In this document: piece after piece, positions 13,724 to 20,616 of the stretch | Numbering within the stretch: position 1 is the first letter of the stretch | Layout: every line of letters begins with the position of its first letter | Assembly: GCA_030040475.1 (NCBI GenBank) | Contig: JASHTQ010000662.1 | Coordinates: 1-22,831, forward strand | Source of the DNA: Streptosporangiaceae bacterium | Lineage (GTDB): Bacteria; Actinomycetota; Actinomycetes; Streptosporangiales; Streptosporangiaceae | Length of the DNA stretch: 22,831 nt | Reading direction: 5' to 3' | Notes under the pieces: generated by a model | What the model was told of the DNA's origin: nothing | Databases searched by the model: none | Seen by the model: the letters and a program-made list of their open reading frames with translations, nothing else | Translations under genes and position numbers: made by a program

Positions 13724-15264
13724 GGGTGGACCACCGGGGTCTGGGTCAGCTGGCGGGAGGCGATCGCGGCGGCGATCCGGGCGGCCTGGGCCGCGCTCTC
13801 AGTGACGATCGCGCCCGCCTCGCGCAGCACGGCGCGCTGCCGGTCCAAGCCCTGGCTGTCGCCGCGGGTCCCGAGCACGTAGCAGACCACGGCGGCCCCG
13901 GCGGCCATGATGTCCGCGCAGGTCCCGGCGATCTCCCCGGCCGGATCGGGGTGCGAGCCGTAGCCGATGACGACGTCGAGCAGCACCGCCGCGATGTCCG
14001 CGTCGAACGCCTGCGCCCGCAGGATCTCCTGGCGCGCGGCCGGGTCGATCATCGGGTGAGGCCGCCCCTTGGTGTATTCCTCCTCGCCCAGGTCCAGGCA
14101 GACGTGCGCGCCGGCCGGGGCGGGCGGCCCGAGCTCGGGCCGCAGCGGGATGTTGGAGTACACCGGGCCGAGCGCCTGGCTGAGGATCACCTGGGCCTCG
14201 TAGCAGAGCGTGCCGCCGGTGAAGAAGCCGCGCACGGCCCGGCGGCCCGCGCCGATCCGGCGGGCCTCGCGCTCGACCAAACCGTCGAGCGTGTCGCCGG
14301 GGTCGGGTACCGGACGGCCTAGGAGGTCGGCCACCCGCCGGGCGCCGCCCTCGAGCGTGGCGGCCAGCGGGGCGCCGGCGAGCAGGCCGTCCGGGGCGGA
14401 CATGCCGAGACAGGTCGCGACCACCGGGGTAGACGCCGCGGCGCCGATCACCGCCTGGGCCACCTGCTCGTCCGGTGGCTTGGATACCAGCAGGATGACC
14501 TCGGTGCTGGGGTCGGCGTCCAGGGCCTGCACGGCGCTGCGCGCCATCAGCCCGCCGACCTTGGCCGAAAGGTCCCGGCCGCCCACGCCGATGACCTGAG
14601 ACAGGCCGATGCCCCAGCGGTCCAGCAGCGTCGTGACCTCCTGCGCGCCGGTGCCCGCCCCGGCGACGACGCCGACCGGACCCGATCCGACCGCGTTGGC
14701 GAAGCCCAGCCCGACCCCGCCGAGGATGGCGGTGCCCGCGCCGGGGCCCATCACCAGCCGTCCCAGGCGGCGGGCCCGCTGCTTCAGCGCGACCTCGTCG
14801 GCCAGCGGCACGTTGTCGCTGAACAGCAGGACGTGCAGGCCCGCGGTCAGGGCGGAGTGGGCCGCGATCGCGGCGTACGGCCCGGGCACCGACACCACCG
14901 CGACGTTGGCCTCCGGCAGCAGCCGGGACGCCTCTGCGACCGTCCGGGGACGCGGCGTGTCGTCGGCCGGCCCGCCGGACCGGCCGACCGCGGCGAACAG
15001 CATCGCCCGGCCCCGCTCCAGGGCCGCGTCGGCGGCCGCGTCCTCCTCGGCACACGCCGCCAGCACCAGGGCGTTGGCGTCGGCACCGGACAGGGCGTCA
15101 GGCTCGAAGCCCCGGCCGGCCAGGTCCTCGGCCACGGCCGGGGTGGCCATGGCCGCGCTGGCCCAGGTCACGTTCGGGCTGTCCTGCATGCCCCGGGTCG
15201 CGCTGAGCAGCAGCAGCGAGTCCCGGTAGGTGCTGGGGAAGGCCAGGAGCCGGCGGGCGCTCAC
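13720..15264 (-). CDS. fdrA: FdrA-like protein (acyl-CoA synthetase/carbamoyltransferase-type)
   Basis: A 514-residue FdrA/AllF homologue. FdrA proteins have a succinyl-CoA-synthetase-like fold; E. coli AllF is part of oxamate transcarbamylase (AllFGH), which makes oxamate and carbamoyl phosphate from oxalurate. Visible family motifs: GPGAGTAILGG (173-183), SGPVGVVAGAGTGAQEV (194-210), IGVGGRDL (225-232), SKPP (261-264), FFTGGTL (347-353), GRPHPMID (400-407) and LLDVVIGYGSHPDP (428-441). The start is GTG 15262-15264 in a GTGA overlap with arcC, and the end overlaps the glycosyltransferase start in the same way, so the three are one tightly coupled operon. The AllG (DUF1116) and AllH (DUF2877) partners are not seen here. 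With carbamate kinase directly upstream, a carbamoyl-phosphate-yielding or -using transfer is likely; the substrate is unknown. Confidence 0.88.
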   Translation of the reverse strand: MSARRLLAFPSTYRDSLLLLSATRGMQDSPNVTWASAAMATPAVAEDLAGRGFEPDALSGADANALVLAACAEEDAAADAALERGRAMLFAAVGRSGGPADDTPRPRTVAEASRLLPEANVAVVSVPGPYAAIAAHSALTAGLHVLLFSDNVPLADEVALKQRARRLGRLVMGPGAGTAILGGVGLGFANAVGSGPVGVVAGAGTGAQEVTTLLDRWGIGLSQVIGVGGRDLSAKVGGLMARSAVQALDADPSTEVILLVSKPPDEQVAQAVIGAAASTPVVATCLGMSAPDGLLAGAPLAATLEGGARRVADLLGRPVPDPGDTLDGLVEREARRIGAGRRAVRGFFTGGTLCYEAQVILSQALGPVYSNIPLRPELGPPAPAGAHVCLDLGEEEYTKGRPHPMIDPAARQEILRAQAFDADIAAVLLDVVIGYGSHPDPAGEIAGTCADIMAAGAAVVCYVLGTRGDSQGLDRQRAVLREAGAIVTESAAQAARIAAAIASRQLTQTPVVHP

Positions 15265-16217
15265 CGCGGCTGTCCCGTCCGGGACCGGGCCGGCTCGATG
15301 CGGGTGCCGGCCCGGTCCGCGGTCCCGGCCAGCGTCGCCGCGAGCAGGGCGGGCGAGGTGACCACGGCCAGCTCACCCCCCTCGTCCAGGAAGCGCAGGG
15401 CCGCCTCGATCTTGGGCCCCATGCTGCCCGGCGGGAACTGGCCGTCCCGCAGGTGCCCGGCGGCCTCGTCGGCGGTGATCGTGCCCAGGCTGGACTGGGT
15501 CGGCTGGCCGTAGTCGAGCATGACCCGATCGACCGCGGTGACCAGGAGCAGGGCCTGGGCGCCGAGCTGGCGGGCGATCAGGCATGCGGCCCGGTCCTTG
15601 TCGATGACCGCGTCCACGGTGCCGCAGGTGTCCGCGGCGGTGACCGGGATGCCGCCGCCGCCGGCGGCGATGACCAGGTGCCCGGCGTCCAGCAGCGCTC
15701 GGAGCGCGTCGATCTCCATCACGCCGGTCGGCTGGGGGGAGGCCACCACCCGCCGGTGCCCTCGGCCGGAGTCCGGCTGGACCGTCCAGCCGCGGCACGC
15801 GGCCAGCCGTTCGGCCTCGGCGGGCTCGAAGAACGGGCCGATCGGCTTGGACGGGGCGCCGAACGCGGGATCGGCCGGGTCGATGATCACGTGGGTGATC
15901 AGCGCGGCCGCGGTGCCGCGGCCGCGCTGCAGGTCGATGGCCCGGACGATGAGGCTGCCCAGCATGCCCTGGGTCATCGCGCCGAGCAGCGCCAGCGGCT
16001 GCGCGGGCACCATTGTGGTGGCCTCCTGCTGCATGGCCAGGTTGCCCACCTGCGGCCCGTTGCCGTGCACGATCACGACCCGCCAGCCGACCTCGAGCAC
16101 ATCGTTGACCGCGGTGGCCATAGCCACCGCGTTGGCCATCATCTCGTCGTACGTCCCGGACTGGCCCGCCTGGGTCAGCGCGTTGCCGCCCAGGGCGACG
16201 ACCGCAGTCTTGGTCAT
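15261..16217 (-). CDS. arcC: Carbamate kinase
   Basis: A 318-residue carbamate kinase, which interconverts carbamoyl phosphate + ADP and carbamate + ATP. All family signatures are present: VVALGGNAL (6-14), VIVHGNGPQVGNLAMQQE (48-65), SKPIGPFF (123-130), HRRVVASPQP (154-163), VIAAGGGGIPV (182-192), DAVIDKDRAACLIA (202-215) and FPPGSMGPKIEAALRF (261-276). It heads an operon with fdrA and a glycosyltransferase. In allantoin-type catabolism the kinase harvests ATP from carbamoyl phosphate released by an FdrA-containing transcarbamylase, and the pairing suggests the same role. No arginine deiminase or ornithine carbamoyltransferase is nearby. ATG at 16215-16217; a good promoter lies upstream, overlapping the start of the divergent gene. 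Confidence 0.94.
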   Translation of the reverse strand: MTKTAVVALGGNALTQAGQSGTYDEMMANAVAMATAVNDVLEVGWRVVIVHGNGPQVGNLAMQQEATTMVPAQPLALLGAMTQGMLGSLIVRAIDLQRGRGTAAALITHVIIDPADPAFGAPSKPIGPFFEPAEAERLAACRGWTVQPDSGRGHRRVVASPQPTGVMEIDALRALLDAGHLVIAAGGGGIPVTAADTCGTVDAVIDKDRAACLIARQLGAQALLLVTAVDRVMLDYGQPTQSSLGTITADEAAGHLRDGQFPPGSMGPKIEAALRFLDEGGELAVVTSPALLAATLAGTADRAGTRIEPARSRTGQPR

Positions 16218-16270
16218 GGGATCCTCTGGCGAGGTAGTGTGCGAATCGCATAGATGATGAATCGTTCATA

Positions 16271-16299
16271 ATAGTAAACGCGAGCGCGGGAGGGTGCAA
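16271..16299 (-). promoter_or_regulatory. Promoter of arcC-fdrA-glycosyltransferase operon
   Basis: On the minus strand TTGCAC (16294-16299) is 17 bases from TACTAT (16271-16276). The -35 box covers the start codon of the divergent 218-residue gene, so the two genes may interfere. The same TTGCAC-17-TAyTAT design drives the ComA-like operon at 19801. Downstream GTTTACTAT (read on minus) shares the GTAAACG element also found at 17032-17038. Confidence 0.55.
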
Positions 16300-16955
16300 T
16301 GGCCGGTCGCGATGCCGACCCCGGCGGGGACCGGCCGCCGGGCGTGCCGCCCTCGGTGCTGCGATCCTGGGACCAGGCCGAGGCCAGGCTCTTCCCGCTG
16401 GTGATGGCGCAGCCCGAGCAGTACCAGCAGGCCCTGGGCTTGGTCCAGCGGCTGCTCGAGGGGCTGCGCGGGACCTGCCCGGACCTGCCCGCGCTGCTCG
16501 CGGCCGACGGCCGCGCCGGGGAACTGGTCGGTGACCTGGGGCTCGAGCCGGTGCCCGGGGTCAAACCGGACCTGACCGCCGCGGCGGCCTGCGCCATGCG
16601 GTACCGCGAGCTGGTGGCGCGCGCCGCCGCCGCCGGACGGCTGGCGGCGCTGGCCCGCGCGCGGGAGCAGGGCGAGGCCTGGACGGTGGCGGAGGAGACC
16701 GGCCAGGCCGAACGAGTGCCCTTCGTGCCCTACTCGAGGGTCGAGGCCGAGGTGGCGACCGGGCGCGCCGTGATCGTCTCGGCCGGGCCGGACGAGACGC
16801 TGAGCCGGGCCGTGTACCGCCTCGACGCGGGCCAGATCGACCTGGCCACGGGCGGGCTCACGATCGGCGAGCCCTACGGCAGCTACCTCGACCCCGGGGA
16901 GCTCGCGGACGCGCTCAGGGACGCTCAGCGCCAGGCCCAGGCCGGTGCGGACTGA
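16299..16955 (+). CDS. Conserved-looking hypothetical protein, divergent from arcC
   Basis: A 218-residue soluble protein I do not recognise. It begins after GGGAGG at 16288-16293, five bases from ATG. An N-terminal helical part (VLRSWDQAEARLFPLVMAQP, YQQALGLVQRLLEGLR) is followed by KPDLTAAAACAMRYRELVAR, an Ala/Arg-rich helix, and then a strand-rich C-terminal part with VPFVPYSRVEAEVATGRAVI and TIGEPYGSYLDPGELADALR. No signal peptide, membrane segment, Cys cluster or nucleotide-binding motif is visible. Its position between the carbamate kinase operon and the radical SAM gene, with typical high-GC codon use, suggests it belongs to the same gene set. It could be an accessory or small-molecule-binding protein; that is a guess. 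Confidence 0.75.
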   Translation: MAGRDADPGGDRPPGVPPSVLRSWDQAEARLFPLVMAQPEQYQQALGLVQRLLEGLRGTCPDLPALLAADGRAGELVGDLGLEPVPGVKPDLTAAAACAMRYRELVARAAAAGRLAALARAREQGEAWTVAEETGQAERVPFVPYSRVEAEVATGRAVIVSAGPDETLSRAVYRLDAGQIDLATGGLTIGEPYGSYLDPGELADALRDAQRQAQAGAD

Positions 16956-17001
16956 GCGCGTGTGGTGCGTGTTATTGCCGCGACGTATCCGCGGTGGTGC
17001 C

Positions 17002-17038
17002 TTGACGTAGGCGGCAGGTTTATCAAGGATGGTAAACG
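17002..17038 (+). promoter_or_regulatory. Probable promoter of radical SAM-GNAT operon
   Basis: TTGACG (17002-17007) is followed after 17 bases by AAGGAT (17025-17030), a weak -10. GATGGTAAACG just after it parallels AATAGTAAACG in the arcC intergenic region (16270-16280), so both may be bound by one regulator. The leader would be about 30 bases. Confidence 0.4.
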
Positions 17039-17068
17039 TACGTATCGGATCTAATAGGTGGAGGGGCG

Positions 17069-18271
17069 ATGAAGGACTCCTCGACCAGCAGGGCCGGTCT
17101 GCGCACGGCCACCGGCGGGCCGGGTCCGGCCCGGGCCGGGAGACCACGTGCCGACGACAAGCTGGCGCGCCTGATCACCGAGCTGCAGGGCCGTGGCCTG
17201 CGGGTGGACGTGCCGCTGGAGTCCCGGCAGGGCGGCGCGGGCCCGGCCGACGCCGGCATGCTCTGGGTCGACGGCTTCGCCGCCACTGTGCCGACCGGCG
17301 CGCACTACGCGCGGACCTCCCCCTACGTGCTGCGGGCCGAGGACGACGGCTGGGCCGTCTACCGCGACGGCGAGCGGCTGGCCTCGGCCGAGCCGTCGCG
17401 GCGTCCCCGCTACTACGACTTGACCACCGCGGACGGCGTGCCCTACTGGCAGATCGCCCTGCTGCACCTGGACTCGGTGGCCAGCACGGTCATCCAGACT
17501 TGCGCCTACTGGGGCAACGCGGACCAGTGCACGTTCTGCGGGATTGGGGTCACGCTGGCGAACGGGCGCACGATCGCCAAGAAGACCCCGGAGATGCTGG
17601 CCGAGGTCGCGGTCGCCGCCCGCGACCTGGACGGCGCGGTGGACGCCACCCTGACCACGGGCACCACCGCCACGCCGGACAAGGGCGCGCTCTACGTGGG
17701 CCGCTGCGGCCAGGCCGTGCACGAGGCCTCCGGCCTGCCGGTCGAGGTGCAGTTCGAGCCGCCCCGGGACCTGGCCGTGATCGACCGGGTCCGGGACATG
17801 GGGATCGCCTCGGTCGGCATCCACGTCGAGACCTTCGACCCGCAGGTGCTGGCGCGGATCGCGCCCGCCAAGGCGCGCACCGGGATTGACGGGTACTTCC
17901 GGGCCTGGGAACGGGCGGTGGCCGCGTTCGGCGAGGGCCAGGTGTCCACCTACGTGATCCTGGGCATGGGCGAGGACCCGGACCTGATCGTGGAGGGGTG
18001 CCGGCGCGCGATCGAGATCGGCGTCTACCCGTTCGTGGTGCCGCTGCGCCCCACCGTGGGCAGCCTGATGGAAGACCTGATCGCGCCGTCGCCGGAGTAC
18101 TGCGAGACGATCTACCGCCGGGTGGTGCCGTACTTGAACGAGCGTGGCCTGGGCGCGCACGCCGTGGCGGCGGGCTGCGCCCGGTGCCAGGCGTGTTCGG
18201 GGATGAGCCTGCTCGAGAACCGAGCCGACACGGGGGGCCGGACGTTCCTCCCGCTCGTCGACCATGGGTAG
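17069..18271 (+). CDS. Radical SAM enzyme, MSMEG_0568 / NitD-type
   Basis: A 400-residue radical SAM enzyme. The cluster-binding cysteines are in TCAYWGNADQCTFCGIG: Cys145, Cys154 and Cys157, spacing C-x8-C-x2-C rather than the classical C-x3-C-x2-C. This long spacing with WGN-x-x-QC-x-FC is what I know from the MSMEG_0568 family (NitD of Nit1C clusters). Further features are LTTGTTATPDKGA (a Gly-rich strand near SAM), GLPVEVQFEPPRDL and VGIHVETFDPQVL in the barrel, YVILGMGEDPDLIVEGC, and a C-terminal GCARCQAC (Cys370, 373, 376), a likely second iron-sulfur or metal site. GGAGGGG lies just before the ATG. The GNAT gene overlaps its end by 8 bases. The reaction of this family is not established. 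Confidence 0.87.
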   Translation: MKDSSTSRAGLRTATGGPGPARAGRPRADDKLARLITELQGRGLRVDVPLESRQGGAGPADAGMLWVDGFAATVPTGAHYARTSPYVLRAEDDGWAVYRDGERLASAEPSRRPRYYDLTTADGVPYWQIALLHLDSVASTVIQTCAYWGNADQCTFCGIGVTLANGRTIAKKTPEMLAEVAVAARDLDGAVDATLTTGTTATPDKGALYVGRCGQAVHEASGLPVEVQFEPPRDLAVIDRVRDMGIASVGIHVETFDPQVLARIAPAKARTGIDGYFRAWERAVAAFGEGQVSTYVILGMGEDPDLIVEGCRRAIEIGVYPFVVPLRPTVGSLMEDLIAPSPEYCETIYRRVVPYLNERGLGAHAVAAGCARCQACSGMSLLENRADTGGRTFLPLVDHG

Positions 18272-18791
18272 CCGGCCGGCCAGCGCGGGCCGCCCCGTCT
18301 ACCCCGCGCCCGCGGACGACGCGGTCCCGCTGGCCTGCCGCGCGGTCGGCACTGCGGCCGAGCGGGACTCTCACTTCCGGATCCGGCACCAGGTCTTCGT
18401 GGCCGAGCAGGGGCTGTTCCTGAACCACAACGGCGGTGACGACACCGACTCCCACGACGGCGACCCGGCCACCATCCACGTCATCGGCCTGGCGGGCGGG
18501 GTCCTCTGCGGCACGGTCCGGCTCTACCCGCGGCCCGAGGTGCCGGGACTCTGGAAGGGCGACCGCCTCGCGGTGCTGGCCAGCCACCGCCACCTCGGCC
18601 TGGGCGCGCCGCTGGTCCGCTTCGCGGTCGGCGCGGCCGGGATGAACGGCGGCCAGGAGATGGAGGCCTACATCCAGCCGGCCAACGTCACGTTCTTTCG
18701 GTGGCTGGGCTGGCGGCGATCCGGGTCGCTGGTGGAGTACGCGGGCATCCCGCACCAGCGCATGCTCATCGGGCTGTGCGGTTCGTCCTAG
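18264..18791 (+). CDS. GNAT-like protein, MSMEG_0567 N-terminal / NitE type
   Basis: A 175-residue protein of the GNAT acyltransferase fold, resembling LuxI/PEP-CTERM-like autoinducer-synthase-type GNATs at its start: ACRAVGTAAERDSHFRIRHQ then VFVAEQGLF. It continues with VIGLAGGVLCGTVRLYPRPE (strands 4-5) and DRLAVLASHRHLGLGAPLVR, the acetyl-CoA loop region (R/H-x-x-G-x-G/A). ATG overlaps the radical SAM stop as ATGGGTAG. In Nit1C clusters this GNAT follows the radical SAM protein and is followed by or fused to an AIR-synthase-like domain; here the latter is encoded on the other strand, and the two genes' 3' ends overlap by 26 bases (18766-18791). Acyl donor and acceptor unknown. Confidence 0.83.
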   Translation: MGSRPASAGRPVYPAPADDAVPLACRAVGTAAERDSHFRIRHQVFVAEQGLFLNHNGGDDTDSHDGDPATIHVIGLAGGVLCGTVRLYPRPEVPGLWKGDRLAVLASHRHLGLGAPLVRFAVGAAGMNGGQEMEAYIQPANVTFFRWLGWRRSGSLVEYAGIPHQRMLIGLCGSS

Positions 18792-19788
18792 CGAGCGGCG
18801 GCCGGGGGCGGGCCAGGTTCGTCACCGACTCGACGCTGAGGTCGAACGCGGTCTGCGCCCGCCCGGCCGAGGCGAGCCGCAGCTCGCCGGTGGAGTCCAG
18901 CGTGCCGACCGGCGCGGCGGCCAAGCCGCGGGCGGCGAAGGCCCGCAGGCAGTCCCGTTCCCGGCCGGGCGGGACGCACAGCAGGAAGGCCAGGCACGGG
19001 AAGCAGGTGAGCCACTGGGTCACGGTCACGCCCGCCGGGACCGGCAGCGCGCCCAGGTCGACGGTCACGCCGAGCCTGTTGCACTCCAGCAGCATGGCCA
19101 GCGACCCGACCAGGCCGGCCATGCTCACGTCCTTGGCCGCCACTACCCAGCCCGCCGCGGCGCCCTCGGCCAGCAACCGGACGTCCCCGGCCAGCCGCTC
19201 GCCGCGCTCGTCGAACGACGGGAAGAACGGGAAGTCGGCCCGCATCTGGCCCTCCACGCAGCCGCCGACCACCAGCGACTGCCCCGGCTCGGCGGACGGC
19301 GCCGACAGCGGGCGGTCGGCCCGGCCCAGCCCGAAGGCGGACAGCCCGGGCGGCCCGGCGGTCACGGTCATGTGGCCGCCGACCACGGGCACCTGATACA
19401 GGCCCGCGGCCCAGCGCATGCCCTCCATTACCCGCCGGATGGTCTCGCGCGGGCCGGTGACCGTGTCGACCAGGGCCAGCGGCCAGGCGCCCATCGCGGC
19501 CAGGTCGTTGAGGTTGGTGGTGACCGCGGCCACGCCGGCGCCGTACGGGTCGGCCGCCACGAACGAGGGCAGGATGGCCTCGCCGCCGACCACCAGGTCA
19601 AGCCCGCCCTCGGTCACGACCGCCCCGTCGTCACCCGGACCCGCCCGCCAGTCGGTGCCCGGGAAGATCTCGCTGACCAGGCCGATCTCGGCCTTGGCCG
19701 TGACCCCCGGATGCGTCCGCACCGCCTGGACCAGGGCGGGCAGATCGACGTCTGCACCCCTCCGGGCACCTGCTCGCGCGTCCACCAT
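18766..19788 (-). CDS. AIR-synthase/selenophosphate-synthetase-like protein, sll0787 / NitF type
   Basis: A 340-residue member of the PurM/SelD/HypE ATP-using superfamily, resembling sll0787-type proteins (NitF). The N-terminal ATP site has GPGDDGAVV (50-58), and the second motif TTNLNDLAAMGAWPLALVDT (90-109) is classical for AIR synthases. VPVVGGHMTVT (133-143) follows, and the C-terminal half carries AAKDVSMAGLVGSLAMLLE with the conserved Asp-Val/Ile-Ser/Gly string of the family. ATG 19786-19788 was chosen because GGAG lies five bases upstream; a longer upstream frame enters the divergent gene. It is convergent with the GNAT gene and divergent from the ComA-like gene, unlike usual Nit1C layouts where nitD-E-F run in one direction. 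It would activate an oxygen or carboxyl group with ATP; substrate not known. Confidence 0.85.
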   Translation of the reverse strand: MVDARAGARRGADVDLPALVQAVRTHPGVTAKAEIGLVSEIFPGTDWRAGPGDDGAVVTEGGLDLVVGGEAILPSFVAADPYGAGVAAVTTNLNDLAAMGAWPLALVDTVTGPRETIRRVMEGMRWAAGLYQVPVVGGHMTVTAGPPGLSAFGLGRADRPLSAPSAEPGQSLVVGGCVEGQMRADFPFFPSFDERGERLAGDVRLLAEGAAAGWVVAAKDVSMAGLVGSLAMLLECNRLGVTVDLGALPVPAGVTVTQWLTCFPCLAFLLCVPPGRERDCLRAFAARGLAAAPVGTLDSTGELRLASAGRAQTAFDLSVESVTNLARPRPPLARTNRTAR

Positions 19789-19800
19789 CCGGCTCCATTC

Positions 19801-19837
19801 TTGCACTAAAGTGTAGAGAAATCTATTATAGCGTTCA
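19801..19837 (+). promoter_or_regulatory. Strong promoter giving a leaderless ComA-like mRNA
   Basis: TTGCAC (19801-19806), 17-base spacer, TATTAT (19824-19829). The expected start point, about seven bases further, falls on or next to the A of the ATG at 19837, so the transcript would have no 5' leader; no Shine-Dalgarno is present before the ATG. The short region also serves the divergent NitF-type gene. Confidence 0.65.
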
Positions 19838-20616
19838 TGCCCGGCCCCGGTTTCCTCGCTCTTCCATGTCGCGCCGTCAAGCCGCGCCGGATCGGTATCA
19901 CCCACGTGCTCGACCGCGGCGTCCCGCTGGGGCAGGCCGCTGACCTGCTGGATCTGCACGGATGCTTCGTCGACGTGTGGAAGTTCGGCTGGGGTACTTC
20001 CTACCTGGATCCGCAGCTGACCGCCAAACTGGAGCTGCTGGCCCGTCACCGGGTGCTCGCCTCGCCGGGCGGGACGCTGCTGGAGATCGCCTGGGCCCAG
20101 GGCCGGGTGCGGGACTTCCTCGACTGGGCCTGCGACTGCGGGTTCCCCTGCGTCGAGGTCTCGGCGGGCACGGTCACCATGGCCGAGCGCGCCAAGCAGG
20201 AGCTGATCGCCGCGGCCGCCGAGCGCTTCATCGTGCTCGCCGAGGTGGGCTCCAAGGACGAGGCGGTCCAGCCGGAGCCCGAGGAATGGGCCCGGGCCGT
20301 GTCGATGGACCTGGAGGCCGGCGCCACCTGGGTGCTGGCCGAGGGGCGGGCCAGCGGCACCGTCGGCATCTACCGGCCGGACGGCACGGTCCGCGAGGAC
20401 GTGGTCACCGCGCTGGCCTCGGTGGCCAGCCCGGACTGCGTAGTCTTCGAGGCTCCCCGCGAGGCCCAGCAGGCGTGGTTCGTCCGCCGGTTCGGCCCCG
20501 ACGTGAACCTGGCCAACGTGCACCCGGCCGAGGCCCTGGGGCTCGAGACCCTCCGGCTGTCGCTGCGGGCCGACACATTCGGGACCCCGACGCCGGGCCT
20601 GGTGCGCCGGACGTGA
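19837..20616 (+). CDS. comA: Phosphosulfolactate synthase (ComA) homologue
   Basis: A 259-residue TIM-barrel protein of the phosphosulfolactate synthase family, which adds sulfite to phosphoenolpyruvate. The motifs run in family order: KPRRIGITHVLDRG (15-28), VDVWKFGWGTS (45-55), GGTLLE (78-83), VEVSAGT (106-112), LAEVGSKDE (134-142), DLEAGATWVLAEGRASGTVG (158-177), FEAP (204-207), VNLANV (223-228) and LRADTFG (243-249). Length is normal. In methanogens ComA starts coenzyme M synthesis; bacteria with CoM (Xanthobacter xcbB) use a homologue with a fumarase-superfamily lyase that removes phosphate to give sulfoacrylate. Here the next two overlapping genes are a Cys-rich protein and such a lyase. 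ATG appears to be the first base of the message. Some family members (heat-stress Hsa32-like) have other roles, so substrate is inferred. Confidence 0.88.
   Translation: MPGPGFLALPCRAVKPRRIGITHVLDRGVPLGQAADLLDLHGCFVDVWKFGWGTSYLDPQLTAKLELLARHRVLASPGGTLLEIAWAQGRVRDFLDWACDCGFPCVEVSAGTVTMAERAKQELIAAAAERFIVLAEVGSKDEAVQPEPEEWARAVSMDLEAGATWVLAEGRASGTVGIYRPDGTVREDVVTALASVASPDCVVFEAPREAQQAWFVRRFGPDVNLANVHPAEALGLETLRLSLRADTFGTPTPGLVRRT

Noticed and set aside
12191..13882. 563-codon open frame on the plus strand across the glycosyltransferase
   Set aside because: It is the antisense of the glycosyltransferase and of the FdrA-like 3' end; composition is Gly/Arg/His-rich with no domain, as expected from GC-rich antisense frames.
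17051..18755. Two minus-strand frames of about 400 codons opposite the radical SAM and GNAT genes
   Set aside because: Low-complexity antisense shadows; the plus strand has the cysteine motifs and proper start signals.
19789..20523. Long N-terminal extension of the AIR-synthase-like protein
   Set aside because: It is antisense to the ComA-like gene and not part of the PurM-type fold; ATG 19786-19788 with GGAG is the better start.
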